DNA of 64,000 nucleotides, from NCBI GenBank assembly GCA_910575705.1, contig CAJTFG010000002.1, positions 62,001-126,000 on the forward strand. The letters run 5' to 3'. The notes beneath the pieces are model-generated. The model was given only the letters and a program-made list of their open reading frames with translations, did no database searches and was not told the origin of the DNA. Every line of letters starts with the position of its first letter. Within the stretch, counting starts at the first letter, position 1. Below are positions 1-9,300 of the stretch, in pieces. The position numbers and the translations under genes are program-made. Source of the DNA: Erysipelotrichales bacterium (GTDB lineage: Bacteria; Bacillota_I; Bacilli_A; Erysipelotrichales; Erysipelotrichaceae).

Positions 1-1275
1 ATCCGAAATATACGGGCAGTGGATAAAAAAGTGGGCTGCAATACGGCAATTTTGTTGGATACAAAAGGGCCGGAAGTTCGTTTGGGAGATTTTGAAAATA
101 AGGAAGAGCACTACGAGAAGGGCGATATCGTTACGATCGTGCGCGAAAAGATCATGGGTACTCATGAGCGTTTTCACATTCAATGCCCAGAAATTTTTGA
201 TGATGTAGAAGCGGATGGAACCATATTGATTGATGATGGCAAGGTTCGTTTGACGATTCTTGAAAAGAGAGAAGGAGAACTCGTTTGCCGTATCGAGAAC
301 CCGGGTGTCTTGAAAAGCAGAAAGGGATGTAACCTTCCCGGTGTTAAATTGAGTATGCCGTTTGTTTCTGAAAAAGATGAAGCCGATATCCGTTTTGGAT
401 GTCAGCAGAATGTCGATTATATTGCGGCATCTTTTACGAGAAGAAAAGAAGATGTCTTAGCGATTCGTGAGATTTTGAAATCTGAAGGCAAAGAAGATAT
501 TCAGATCATTCCGAAAATAGAAAACCAGGAAGGATTTGATAACCTGGAAGAGATTTTGGAAGTCTCTGACGGTGTGATGGTTGCCCGCGGTGATTTAGGT
601 GTTGATGTATCCTTGGAACTCGTCCCTATTTATCAGAAACAGATCATTAAGATTGCTAATGCGATGGGGAAACCGGTTATTACGGCAACGCATATGTTGG
701 AAAGCATGCAAGGCAATCCACGTCCTACTCGTGCGGAAGCAAGCGATGTGGCAAATGCTATTTTGGATGGAACTGACTGTATCATGCTCTCTGGAGAATC
801 GGCAGCGGGACTGTATCCGATTGAAGCGGTTCAGACGATGGATACGATCGCGAAAGCCATTGAACGGATCATTCCGTATAAAGAGCGTTTAAAAGCTGCG
901 GTAAAAACATCGAAGAGAACAAAGAATGATGCGTTGGGGATTTCCGTAGCGGATACGGTTTTAGCGATGGATGTAAAAGCGGTTATCGCCTTTACGCAGA
1001 GCGGTACGACGGCACGTCGTATATCTAAATTCCGTCCGAAAGCACCGGTTGTGGCAGTTGCTTTTGACGAAAAAACACAGCGTTCTCTTGCGGCAAACTG
1101 GGGAGTTACCGCTGTTTTATCCGAAGTTGCCAATAATCAGAACAATGAGTGTGAACTGGCGAGAAATATAGCGAAATCACTGGGGATCGGCATCGGAGAA
1201 ACAATCATCATCGTGGCCGGATATCCAGTAGGCTGCGGTGCGACGAATACGATGAAGATCATCGAAGTGCAATAA
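1..1275 (+). CDS. pyk: Pyruvate kinase, 5'-truncated by the window edge
   Basis: Catalyses the last step of glycolysis, phosphoenolpyruvate plus ADP to pyruvate plus ATP, in the cytoplasm. The frame is open from the first base, so the true start lies upstream and roughly the first 50 residues of a usual ~475-residue enzyme are missing. Visible family motifs are DTKGPEVRLG early in the frame, the Mg/PEP-binding stretch ARGDLGVD, the signature TATHMLESM, and RAEASDVANAILDGTD followed by MLSGESAAG. The C-terminal allosteric-type domain ends at MKIIEVQ, without the extra PEP-utiliser-like domain found in some Bacillus enzymes. A strong terminator follows directly. Identification is secure. Confidence 0.97.
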   Translation: MRNIRAVDKKVGCNTAILLDTKGPEVRLGDFENKEEHYEKGDIVTIVREKIMGTHERFHIQCPEIFDDVEADGTILIDDGKVRLTILEKREGELVCRIENPGVLKSRKGCNLPGVKLSMPFVSEKDEADIRFGCQQNVDYIAASFTRRKEDVLAIREILKSEGKEDIQIIPKIENQEGFDNLEEILEVSDGVMVARGDLGVDVSLELVPIYQKQIIKIANAMGKPVITATHMLESMQGNPRPTRAEASDVANAILDGTDCIMLSGESAAGLYPIEAVQTMDTIAKAIERIIPYKERLKAAVKTSKRTKNDALGISVADTVLAMDVKAVIAFTQSGTTARRISKFRPKAPVVAVAFDEKTQRSLAANWGVTAVLSEVANNQNNECELARNIAKSLGIGIGETIIIVAGYPVGCGATNTMKIIEVQ

Positions 1276-1284
1276 ATAAAACAG

Positions 1285-1324
1285 AGGCAATCTTTATCCT
1301 GCGTTTGATAAGAATGCCTTTTTT
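1285..1324 (+). terminator. Rho-independent terminator after pyk
   Basis: An AGGCA-rich arm and its complement TGCCT, with further pairing of TCTT/AAGA and ATC/GAT, enclose a short loop and are followed by a run of six T. It ends the pyk transcript and separates it from the cassette region. Confidence 0.8.
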
Positions 1325-1371
1325 CATTTTTCAGATAAATATGATATCCTATGGTTGAAGGTAGCACATAA

Positions 1372-1677
1372 AATTTCTTTTATGACAGCACGATTTCTGC
1401 TTCCTTCGGTAATATCATATCCGAAGAGTCGTGTGCTGATTTGTACGGAGAGCTGGCAACCTTATATACAACAGGAGCTATCCGGATCTGGTCATCAACG
1501 GTTCCGCACGGTAGTTGGTCTTCGGCTCCGTATCATGTCCTCGGTTATGGAACCAACGGCGGAGTGGATGTCATGTTGGCAAAAGGAGAACCGGATATAT
1601 ACGCTCATACCATGGGACATCAGCGTCCGGCTCTGGACCTATTCGATAACTGTAATAGGTATTATGGTTCTATATAA
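1372..1677 (+). pseudogene. Cassette 1: start-less coding segment ending in QRPAL-type motif
   Basis: An open frame bounded upstream by TAA (1369-1371) and ending at TAA 1675-1677, with no ATG or recognisable ribosome site. It begins N-F-F-Y-D, then the conserved entry motif S-T-I-S at 1387, and runs through a core containing YTTGAIRIWSS and GGVDVMLAKGE to the conserved exit motif Q-R-P-A-L at 1621-1635. It reads 13 codons further through the hairpin region before stopping. The core is clearly related to cassette 2 (YTTG-VRIWSS, GGVD-M-AKGE). The W-S-S ... R-P-A-L pattern resembles C-terminal domains of some surface proteins (DUF6273-like or C-type-lectin-like folds), but this is only a resemblance. 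Best read as a silent gene segment rather than an expressed gene; the full-length partner is not in the window. Confidence 0.7.
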
Positions 1678-1686
1678 GATACAGAG
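1631..1686 (+). repeat. Two-stem structure following cassette 1
   Basis: Outer arms CTCTGGA (1631-1637) and TACAGAG (1680-1686) pair with one mismatch. Inner arms AACTGTAAT (1648-1656) and ATTATGGTT (1661-1669) pair over nine positions, two of them G-T wobbles, around a 4-nt loop. There is no T-run afterwards, so it is not an ordinary terminator. Copies occur after all five cassettes. After the outer stem comes GGAACGGGATTCGTTCA, shared with cassette 2. Confidence 0.75.
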
Positions 1687-1785
1687 GAACGGGATTCGTT
1701 CAGAATGGTAAGATGGAATCTTATGCATAAGGGGTACCTTATTTAAAACCATTGGATCGGGGTTCCATTAATATGATAGATAAAA

Positions 1786-2148
1786 ATGAAAAGAGAACAG
1801 AGGTTCGGTCACATTGGAGGCACGATTTCTTCGTATTATGGGACATACTTTCTGGAGGAGCAATGTAGTGATCTGTTTGGAAGTTTAGCTGTATTATACA
1901 CTACAGGAGATGTACGTATATGGTCATCATCGCTTCCTTTCAGTGAGAAATGGATGGAATATGATATTGTGATCGGTTTTGGGAATAACGGTGGTGTGGA
2001 TATCATGTATGCGAAAGGAGAACTAGATAGTTTTGCTAATACAAATGGCTCGCAGCGTCCGGCTCTGTACATATTCGATAACTATGGGAAGTATCATAGT
2101 TCAAATAACATGCAGAGGAACGGGATTCGTTCACTATGGAGAGGTTAG
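1786..2148 (+). pseudogene. Cassette 2: coding segment ending in QRPAL-type motif
   Basis: The longest frame of the first cluster. It can start at ATG 1786, but no convincing ribosome-binding site precedes it. The conserved entry is G-G-T-I-S (from 1819). The core has YTTGDVRIWSS and GGVDIMYAKGE, homologous to cassette 1 but with many substitutions and a length difference (SLPFSEKWMEY against TVPHGSWSSAP). The exit motif Q-R-P-A-L is at 2053-2067. The frame then runs through the hairpin to TAG 2146-2148. Upstream bases (TGATAGATAA about 45 nt before a GGTTC block) resemble the flank of cassette 5, so the repeated unit extends beyond the coding part. Function not known. Confidence 0.7.
2063..2117 (+). 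repeat. Two-stem structure following cassette 2
   Basis: Outer arms CTCTGTA (2063-2069) and TGCAGAG (2111-2117) pair with one T-G wobble. Inner arms AACTATG (2080-2086) and CATAGTT (2095-2101) pair perfectly over seven bases, extendable by a G-T wobble. Same layout as the other four copies. It lies inside the open frame of the cassette, so coding and pairing are both kept here. Confidence 0.75.
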
Positions 2149-2415
2149 GAGTTCCATCATAATGAGAGCACGATTTCTGTCGGGCATTCTATCGTTGCTG
2201 TTCTAGGTGACTGCAATACAGATACAATAGGAAGTCTGGATCCGGCATTCTATTATCCTTTAAAAGGGTTATCTTTTGTCCGGAATCACATCGTTGCTCT
2301 TTCTTCTCCCAGTGTAGGAGAGCATTGCTATTCCATGGGCAATCTCGGTAGTGCTTGGAACTGCCAAGATAGCTATTATCCAAAGGATCCGCAGCGTCCG
2401 GCTCTATACATGTAA
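2149..2415 (+). pseudogene. Cassette 3: start-less coding segment ending in QRPAL-type motif
   Basis: Open frame in the same phase as cassette 2, separated from it only by the single TAG at 2146-2148. It begins E-F-H-H-N-E, then S-T-I-S (2167). The core is unrelated in detail to cassettes 1 and 2 and includes three cysteines (GDCNTD, EHCYS, WNCQD). The exit is Q-R-P-A-L-Y-M and TAA at 2413-2415. There is no ATG near the beginning and no ribosome site. The tandem arrangement with cassette 2 in one phase suggests duplication or insertion of cassettes as in-frame units. Function not known; probably a silent donor segment. Confidence 0.7.
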
Positions 2416-2457
2416 GATAATCATAATGTGTATTATGATTCTGTATAAAATATAGAG
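2402..2457 (+). repeat. Two-stem structure following cassette 3, with compensatory changes
   Basis: Outer arms CTCTATA (2402-2408) and TATAGAG (2451-2457) and inner arms AATCATAAT (2419-2427) and ATTATGATT (2432-2440) are both perfectly paired. Relative to the copy at 56942, one outer pair and three inner pairs have changed on both sides at once. Such covariation indicates that the pairing itself is selected, as RNA or as folded single-stranded DNA. Confidence 0.8.
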
Positions 2458-2542
2458 GAGAAGCGGCATAAGAGCCAAAGATATAGGTGTTTCTTATGGA
2501 TCCGTTTTAAGAGATGCTCTATACGATTTACATAAAAGAGAA

Positions 2543-2571
2543 TTGCGTGTACTCTTATGAAACGATATAAT
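2543..2571 (+). promoter_or_regulatory. Promoter for recG
   Basis: TTGCGT (2543-2548), a 17-nt spacer and a perfect TATAAT (2566-2571). It places transcription initiation upstream of the ATG at 2593 and rules out the in-frame ATG at 2557, which would precede the -10 box. Confidence 0.65.
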
Positions 2572-2592
2572 AATACAGAAAGGGTGATTTCC

Positions 2593-4596
2593 ATGGATTT
2601 GAAAGAGATCAGAGTTCCTGATAAAAAAATTCCGTTATTGAATGCTATGGGAATTGCCGAAGTGGAAGATCTTTTGACACATTATCCGTATCGTTACGAT
2701 AGGATTGAAGAAGTCCCGTTTGAAAAATGGGAAAAAGATACTAAGATAGCGATAGAAGCTGTTATTTGCAGCCGCGCGAGAGTCATGCGTTTCTCCGGTC
2801 GCAGTTCGATGACAAAATTTCGGGTTTTATGGCAGGAACGGGAGTTGGATATCACGATATTTAATCGTCCGTGGGTAAACAGTTTCAAACAAGGGAATCG
2901 CATTACTATCATTGGAAAGTATGAGGGAAGCTATAAGATAACCGCTTTTCAGACAAATACGACGCCTTTAAAAGAACAGCTCGGTATGCAGCCGGTATAC
3001 AGTACCAAAGAGGGTATTACCTTGCGTGATATCCGTATTTATATAGGGCGAGCTCTGGTAACGGTATTGGATCAAAGTGAAGATTTGATCCCTGCCGAGA
3101 TTCATGAGAGGTATCGCTTGATCTCTCGAAAAGAAGCGCTCTATTATATTCATCGTCCAAAGGATCATGAACATTTGAAACAATGCTTGCGGTATTTGAA
3201 ATATGAAGAGTTTTTTCGTTTCCAGTTGACGATGCAGGCGATCAAAGCAAAAGAAACAGCGATCGTCCAAGGACATGCCAAGCATTTTGAAGTGGAACGA
3301 GTAATGGAATTGAAAAGGACGTTTTCTTTTTCACTGACACAGGATCAGGAAACGGCGATCGAGGATATCCTGCAAGATCTGAAAAAGGAAAAAGTGATGT
3401 ATCGCATGGTACAGGGGGATGTTGGCTGCGGGAAGACAATGGTAGCGGCATTCGGTCTATATGCCTGTGTTCTGTCTCATCATCAGGCTGCTTTTATGGC
3501 GCCGACGGAGATCTTAGCGAAACAGCATTACCGCAATTTATGCGGGATATTCCAGAACATGGGAGTGCGCGTAGAAGTTTTGTATTCATCGTTAAAAGCA
3601 TATGAAAAAAGAGATATTCTACGGCGTCTGAAAGGTGGGGATATCGATATCTTGGTAGGGACGCATGCTCTTTTTCAGGAGCAGGTAACGTTTCATGACC
3701 TCGGTATGGTAGTTGCGGATGAACAGCATCGTTTCGGTGTGGAACAGCGGCGGAAGCTGATTGAAAAAGGAGATAAGGTTGACTTTTTGCTTATGAGTGC
3801 TACGCCGATTCCCAGAACATTGGCTCTGTCGCTTTTTGGCGATATGGATGTTTCTACGATCCAGGAATTGCCGGCAGGACGTATGCCGGTCACGACAAGG
3901 CTCGTTAAATCGACATCTATGGGACCTGTATTGGAAGAGGTTCTGAAGCTGATCGATGAGGGAAATCAATGCTACGTCGTATGTCCGGCTATTGAAAAAA
4001 ATGAAGATTTTGATCTGCGCAATGTTCATGATATTTATGAAGGAATGCGTTCTACGTTGGGCAGGAAGTATCGTATCGGTCTGTTGCATGGAAGGATGCA
4101 GGCCTCTGAAAAAGATGCGGTGATGAATGCTTTTTTAAACAAGCATATCGATATTCTCGTATCAACTACGGTAATAGAAGTTGGTGTTGATGTTCGCGAT
4201 GCGAATGTTATGGTCATTTATGATGCGCACCGTTTTGGTTTATCACAGATTCATCAGCTACGGGGACGTGTCGGCCGCGGCGATCGATCGGGATATTGCT
4301 TTTTGTTAAGCGGTACAAACGATGCGGATAGCCTTAAGCGTCTTCATATTTGTGAAGAGACCGGTGACGGGTTTGAGATCGCCAGACAGGATCTCATGCT
4401 GCGAGGGCCGGGAGATATCTTAGGCACGCGGCAAAGCGGTGTTCCCGGCTTTGTATTGGGAGATGTGATCATGGATGCGAATATTTTGGAAACGGCGCGC
4501 AATGATGCAGCGCGTGTGTTGAAGCATCTGGAGGAATTTCCCAAGATCCAGAATTATCTCCGCGATCATATCGATGGTGGAACTTATTTGGATTGA
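2593..4596 (+). CDS. recG: ATP-dependent DNA helicase RecG
   Basis: A 667-residue superfamily-2 helicase that remodels stalled replication forks and Holliday junctions. An N-terminal wedge/OB domain (roughly residues 1-230) precedes the helicase core: Walker A GDVGCGKT near residue 275, DEQH box (ADEQHRFGVEQR) near 375, motif III SATPIPRT near 402, then VSTTVIEVGVDV and QLRGRVGRGDRSG of the second RecA-like domain. The start at 2593 is chosen because AGAAAGGGTG lies just upstream and a promoter -10 box overlaps the region before it; the longer in-frame start at 2557 has neither. rnc follows after 32 nt, probably co-transcribed, although a TATAAT-like box lies in the gap. Confidence 0.96.
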   Translation: MDLKEIRVPDKKIPLLNAMGIAEVEDLLTHYPYRYDRIEEVPFEKWEKDTKIAIEAVICSRARVMRFSGRSSMTKFRVLWQERELDITIFNRPWVNSFKQGNRITIIGKYEGSYKITAFQTNTTPLKEQLGMQPVYSTKEGITLRDIRIYIGRALVTVLDQSEDLIPAEIHERYRLISRKEALYYIHRPKDHEHLKQCLRYLKYEEFFRFQLTMQAIKAKETAIVQGHAKHFEVERVMELKRTFSFSLTQDQETAIEDILQDLKKEKVMYRMVQGDVGCGKTMVAAFGLYACVLSHHQAAFMAPTEILAKQHYRNLCGIFQNMGVRVEVLYSSLKAYEKRDILRRLKGGDIDILVGTHALFQEQVTFHDLGMVVADEQHRFGVEQRRKLIEKGDKVDFLLMSATPIPRTLALSLFGDMDVSTIQELPAGRMPVTTRLVKSTSMGPVLEEVLKLIDEGNQCYVVCPAIEKNEDFDLRNVHDIYEGMRSTLGRKYRIGLLHGRMQASEKDAVMNAFLNKHIDILVSTTVIEVGVDVRDANVMVIYDAHRFGLSQIHQLRGRVGRGDRSGYCFLLSGTNDADSLKRLHICEETGDGFEIARQDLMLRGPGDILGTRQSGVPGFVLGDVIMDANILETARNDAARVLKHLEEFPKIQNYLRDHIDGGTYLD

Positions 4597-4628
4597 TGGT
4601 ATAATATAATGGTTAAAGGAGATTGTGA

Positions 4629-5312
4629 ATGAAAGATATATTTGAATGGCTGGACAGCAGAAATATTCGCTATCGCGATAAAGAACTGTTGCAGGAGGCG
4701 TTGACACATTCTTCTTATGTGAATGAACATAAGGAAATCGCACATGATAATGAGCGATTGGAATTTATGGGGGATGCTGTTTTGCAGGTTTGGACTTCAA
4801 AGAAATTGTTTTTATTGGAGCCCGCGTTGAGTGAAGGACAGATGACTACGCTGCGGGCGCAGCTCGTTTGTGAAGAGGCACTTGCCGAATATAACCGCGC
4901 TTTGGGATTGGCGAAATTTTTGAGGCTGGGCTGCGGGGAAGAAAAAACGGGCGGACGCGATCGTGATTCTGTTCTTGCGGACATGTTTGAAGCGCTGATC
5001 GGTGCTGTTTATCTGGACAGCGGTATAGAATGTGCTGCGGTTATATTGGAAGAAGTGATCACTCCGGCAATTACCCGACCCAAAAATGAAAAGGTGATTG
5101 ACTATAAGACAAGGCTGCAGGAGTATATCCAATCAGATTCCAGAAAAACGGTACATTATGAAGTGATCCACGTACAGGGGCCAAGCAATAAACCGTTGTT
5201 TGAAGTCAACGTATTGCTGGATGATATCGTCCTTGGCAACGGGATTGGGAATTCCAAAAAAAGAGCAGAGCAGAATGCCGCTAAAAATGCGTTTGAAAAG
5301 ATGGTAAAATAA
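4629..5312 (+). CDS. rnc: Ribonuclease III
   Basis: A 227-residue double-stranded-RNA endonuclease that processes rRNA precursors and structured mRNAs. The nuclease domain shows the signature NERLEFMGDAVLQ (catalytic E and D, residues ~38-50) and the second metal-binding stretch DSVLADMFEALIGAVYLD near 115-132. A double-stranded-RNA-binding domain occupies the last ~70 residues, with the KKRAEQNAAKNAFE helix. The ribosome site AAAGGAG is about 9 nt before ATG. In many Bacillota rnc is followed by smc and ftsY; here it is followed by an ion exchanger. Confidence 0.96.
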   Translation: MKDIFEWLDSRNIRYRDKELLQEALTHSSYVNEHKEIAHDNERLEFMGDAVLQVWTSKKLFLLEPALSEGQMTTLRAQLVCEEALAEYNRALGLAKFLRLGCGEEKTGGRDRDSVLADMFEALIGAVYLDSGIECAAVILEEVITPAITRPKNEKVIDYKTRLQEYIQSDSRKTVHYEVIHVQGPSNKPLFEVNVLLDDIVLGNGIGNSKKRAEQNAAKNAFEKMVK

Positions 5313-5358
5313 AAATCCAACGGTTTTGACGTCTTTATTTATAAAAAGGAGCTGTCGT

Positions 5359-6318
5359 ATGATTTATATAAAATATCTAGTTTTGGCATGCCTGGTAGTT
5401 TTCCTTTCTGTCCGTTTATCTTTTTATGTGGATGCGCTGGATAAGAAGACAAACCTATCTGGTGCCTTTATCGGTGGTGTCATGCTGGCCGCGGTTACCA
5501 GCCTTCCTGAGCTGTTCACCTCTTTGACTGCCGTTTTGCAGTTAGGGGAGCCGCAGTTGGTGCAGGGGAATGTGCTTGGCAGTAATATTTTTAATTTGTG
5601 CGTGATCGGGGGGATCGTTTTATGTACAAGCAAGCGATATCAATCATCGCGTATTGCCGGTTCCCATAAGCATACGTTGTTTTACAGCTTGGTGATGTAT
5701 GGTTTGGTATTAACCGCTATATGGAAGCCGATCGTGGTAGATCTGGGCTTTTTTCATGTCAATGTCATGACTCTTGCGATTCTGGGCGTGTATATCATCA
5801 ATGTGAAAAATATGAACGATGATTCAAGCAACGCTGCGGAAGATGAAGGTTCTGCCGTGGCCTTATCCGTAGGTCAGATCCTGTTTCGCTTTGCTTCCTA
5901 CAGCGTCGCTTTGGTCATCGTCAGTATCCTTCTGACATATGTGACCGATACGATCGCTCAAGAACTGCAACTGGGTACTACCGTAGCAGGTGCTATCTTT
6001 TTAGGTGTTGCGACCAGTCTGCCGGAGTTGAGTGCATCCATTAATTTGGTGCGTATAGGAAATTACAATGCCTCTTTTGGGAACATTGTCGGAAGCAATC
6101 TGTTTAATTTTACGATTTTATGCTTTGCTGACTTTTTGTATGCTTCACAAGGTATTTATACATATGAAACGCAGGTGTTGAATCTTCTTATGTTCGGGAC
6201 GGCTTCGACGATCCTGACCTTAGGTGTCATCGTCGGAAAACAGAAAAGAGGCGTTGTGATGCTTTGCTGCATCGGTATTCTCGTATCTTATCTAGCAAGC
6301 ATCGCACTGTCGATATAG
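5359..6318 (+). CDS. Na+/Ca2+ exchanger family membrane protein (CaCA family, YrbG-like)
   Basis: A 319-residue integral membrane antiporter with about ten hydrophobic segments. The two inverted alpha-repeats are clear: LAAVTSLPELFTSLTAV with VQGNVLGSNIFNL in the first half, and GVATSLPELSASINLV with FGNIVGSNLFNF in the second. The acidic residues of the SLPE motifs are the cation-binding positions of the family. The start at 5359 follows AAAAGGAG at good spacing; an in-frame ATG at 5326 lacks a ribosome site. It probably exchanges Na+ or H+ for Ca2+, but the ion is not deducible from sequence. A terminator follows. Confidence 0.88.
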   Translation: MIYIKYLVLACLVVFLSVRLSFYVDALDKKTNLSGAFIGGVMLAAVTSLPELFTSLTAVLQLGEPQLVQGNVLGSNIFNLCVIGGIVLCTSKRYQSSRIAGSHKHTLFYSLVMYGLVLTAIWKPIVVDLGFFHVNVMTLAILGVYIINVKNMNDDSSNAAEDEGSAVALSVGQILFRFASYSVALVIVSILLTYVTDTIAQELQLGTTVAGAIFLGVATSLPELSASINLVRIGNYNASFGNIVGSNLFNFTILCFADFLYASQGIYTYETQVLNLLMFGTASTILTLGVIVGKQKRGVVMLCCIGILVSYLASIALSI

Positions 6319-6322
6319 TAAT

Positions 6323-6349
6323 AAAAAAGATGGTAATTCATCTTTTTTT
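6323..6349 (+). terminator. Terminator after the cation exchanger
   Basis: AAAAGATG pairs with CATCTTTT across a 6-nt loop (GTAATT), followed by a run of T. It separates the exchanger from polC. Confidence 0.75.
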
Positions 6350-6383
6350 CATGTTTGAAAAATGGTATCATTAAAGAACGGAA

Positions 6384-9300
6384 ATGAGGGATTTGATGGA
6401 ACTGAAACTATTGGATCTGCTGGACAGCATGCAGCTGAATGAAAAAGAGAAAGAGTGCTTTTCAGAGGGTTCGTTCACGATGACGCCTCAGTATTTAAGC
6501 GCTTCTAAAATACTGAAGATAGAGCTGTCTTTGCAGCGTGTTCTCCCTTTTGAAGTATGGGATGTGTTTTACAGCCGTCTGCGTCGTATCACTCGCTCGA
6601 AGGTAGAACTGATCATCCATGCGGAAACGAAAACTGGAACGATCCTGCAGATCTGCGAGTATATAAATCATTTTGTATCCGTTCATCCGTCTTATCAGGT
6701 TTTTAAAGCGAGTATTCCTTCATTGGAAGGAAACGGCCGCTTGGTATATAAGCTTTCGGATGATTCCTTTAAGGATAATGCCATTCAGTCGAAACATCTC
6801 TTGCAGGAATTTTTGACGGCATGCGGTTTTGAACTTGAAATCTGCATTGTCGATTTGGAACTTTCCAATGAAAGCATCCCGACCGTGGAAGTAAAAGAAA
6901 CAAATGTAAAGCCGCTTGCGGTTTTTGAAGAAAAAAAGCCCGTCTATAAACCCAGAAGTAAAAAAGGCTTGGATTCGTATACGCCGTTTGCGATCAAGGA
7001 TATTACGGAAGCTTGTTTTCAGATTCGTATTAAAGGGAAGATATTTGACAGCGAGATACGAGAGCTTCGCAATGGAAAATGCATTCAGATGCTGTGGGTT
7101 GCCGATGAGGAAGATGCGATCGTCATGAAGCGTTTTGAGCGTAGAGCACAGACGAAAGAAGTCTTGGAAGAATTGAAGACCGGGGCGACGATATGTGCTT
7201 ACGGTCGGGTAGAGTATGATACATTTCTCCATGAACTCGTTTTTGTTCCCGATGTGATTGAAGAGATTCCGGAGATATTACGCCGTGATGAAGCACCGCA
7301 GAAACGTGTGGAGCTTCATGTTCATACGAAGCTCTCGGAAATGGACGGTGTAAATCATATTGAGGAATTCATTCAGACGGCAGATGCTTGGGGCATGGAT
7401 GCTATTGCATGTACGGATCATCTGGTTGTCCAGGCTTTCCCGAAAGCGCAGCATTGTGTGGAAGCGATTAATGCCAAAAGGGATCCGGATCATCCTTTTA
7501 AGATGATCTACGGTGTCGAGATGAATATGGTAGATCCGATTTTACATATCGTTCGTAATGCGAAAGACATCGATCTGGAAAAAGGGACTTACTGTGTATT
7601 TGACTTAGAGACGACGGGACTTTCTTCTCGTTTTGATCATATCATCGAATTTGGCGGACAAATCATTAAAAACAGAGCTTGTGTAAAATCTTTGCAGATG
7701 TTTATCAAACCGCCTATGGAACTCAGCGCTTTTACGACACAACTGACGGGAATTACGGAGGAACATATGCGCAATGCCCGTCCTTTTGAGGAATGCGTCG
7801 ATGAAATATTGGATTTTATCGGAGAAAGTATTCTGGTTGCGCACAATGCGGATTTTGACTATAACTTTTTAAACGATTCTCTGATTCGGATCGGTCGTCA
7901 GCCTTTGATGAACCCGGTGATCGATACTTTGGATCTGGCTCGCAGCATGCAGGCGGATCGCAAGGGGTATCGCTTGGGGCAGATCGCCCGTAGTTATGGT
8001 ATTCGCTATGACGAAGAAGTGGCACACAGAGCGGATTACGATGCCGAAGTACTTGCTCAGACATATATGAATATGCTCAATGAGTTAAAGCATATCAAAA
8101 ATCTGCACGATCTGCAGGCGATGCAGACAGAAGCCTGCTTCAGTAAAGTGCGCAAGAAGCATGTTACGATCCTTGTGAAAAATATGAGTGGATTAAAAGA
8201 GCTGTTTGAATTGGTAACGCTCTCTCATACCGCATACTTATCTTACAGCGGTAAAAATACGGCGAATATCGTGGCGGAGCCGCGTATCCTCCGAAGGGAG
8301 ATTCAGAAAAGAAGGATGAACGGCAATCTTTTGGTTGGCTCTTCTTGTTTGAACGGCGAGGTTTTTGAAATCGCTCAGACGCGAAATGCACAGCAGCTAG
8401 AAGAGGTAATTTCTTTTTATGACTATGTCGAGATCCAGCCGTTAAGCAATTACATGTATCTTGTCGAACGTGATTCGATTGCCAGTGTAGAACGTTTGAA
8501 AGAGATCTTGCAGGCGATCATCGATGCGGCAGATAAGCTCGGTATCCCTGTGGTTGCTACAGGTGACGCCCATTATGTACATCCAAGAGATAAGATGATC
8601 CGCGATATTTATATTTCTTCTCAGGCCATCGGCGGCGTTCGTCATCCTCTGTATATTTATAATCAGGAAAAACGTCATCGGTTTAAAGCGCCGGATCAGC
8701 ATTTTCGTACGACTACAGAGATGCTCAAGGAATACGAATGGATCAAAAATGACCGTGCATATGAATTTGTCGTAGAGAATTCTCGTAAGATCGCAGAGCA
8801 GATCCAGCCGGTCATGCCGGTCAAGGATCGCTTGTATCCGCCGGATCTGGAAGGGTCGGATCAAAAGTTAAAAGATATCTGTTATACGAACGCGCATAAG
8901 AAATACGGGCAACAGCTTCCGGATATCGTAGAGAAGCGTCTGGAAAAAGAACTGGATAGCATTATCGGACATGGTTTTTATGTTGTGTACTATATTTCAC
9001 ATTTGTTGGTAAAGAAAAGTTTGGACGATGGATATCTCGTTGGTTCTCGAGGCTCTGTCGGTTCTTCCTTCGTGGCTACGATGGCAGATATTACGGAGGT
9101 AAATCCATTGCCTCCGCATTATATATGTCCGCATTGTCAGTATTCTGAATTCTTTGAAGACGGCAGTGTGGCATCCGGGTTTGACCTTCCGGATAAGTGC
9201 TGCCCTCATTGCGGCCAGCGTATGAGCGGAGATGGACAGGATATTCCTTTTGAAACATTCCTTGGGTTTGAAGGTGATAAGGTTCCGGATATCGATTTGA

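Noticed and set aside
1372-2457. Diversity-generating retroelement (template/variable repeat pair)
   Set aside because: Differences among cassettes are not limited to adenine positions, include length changes and unrelated cores, and no reverse transcriptase or template repeat is visible. The adjacent hairpin alone is not enough.
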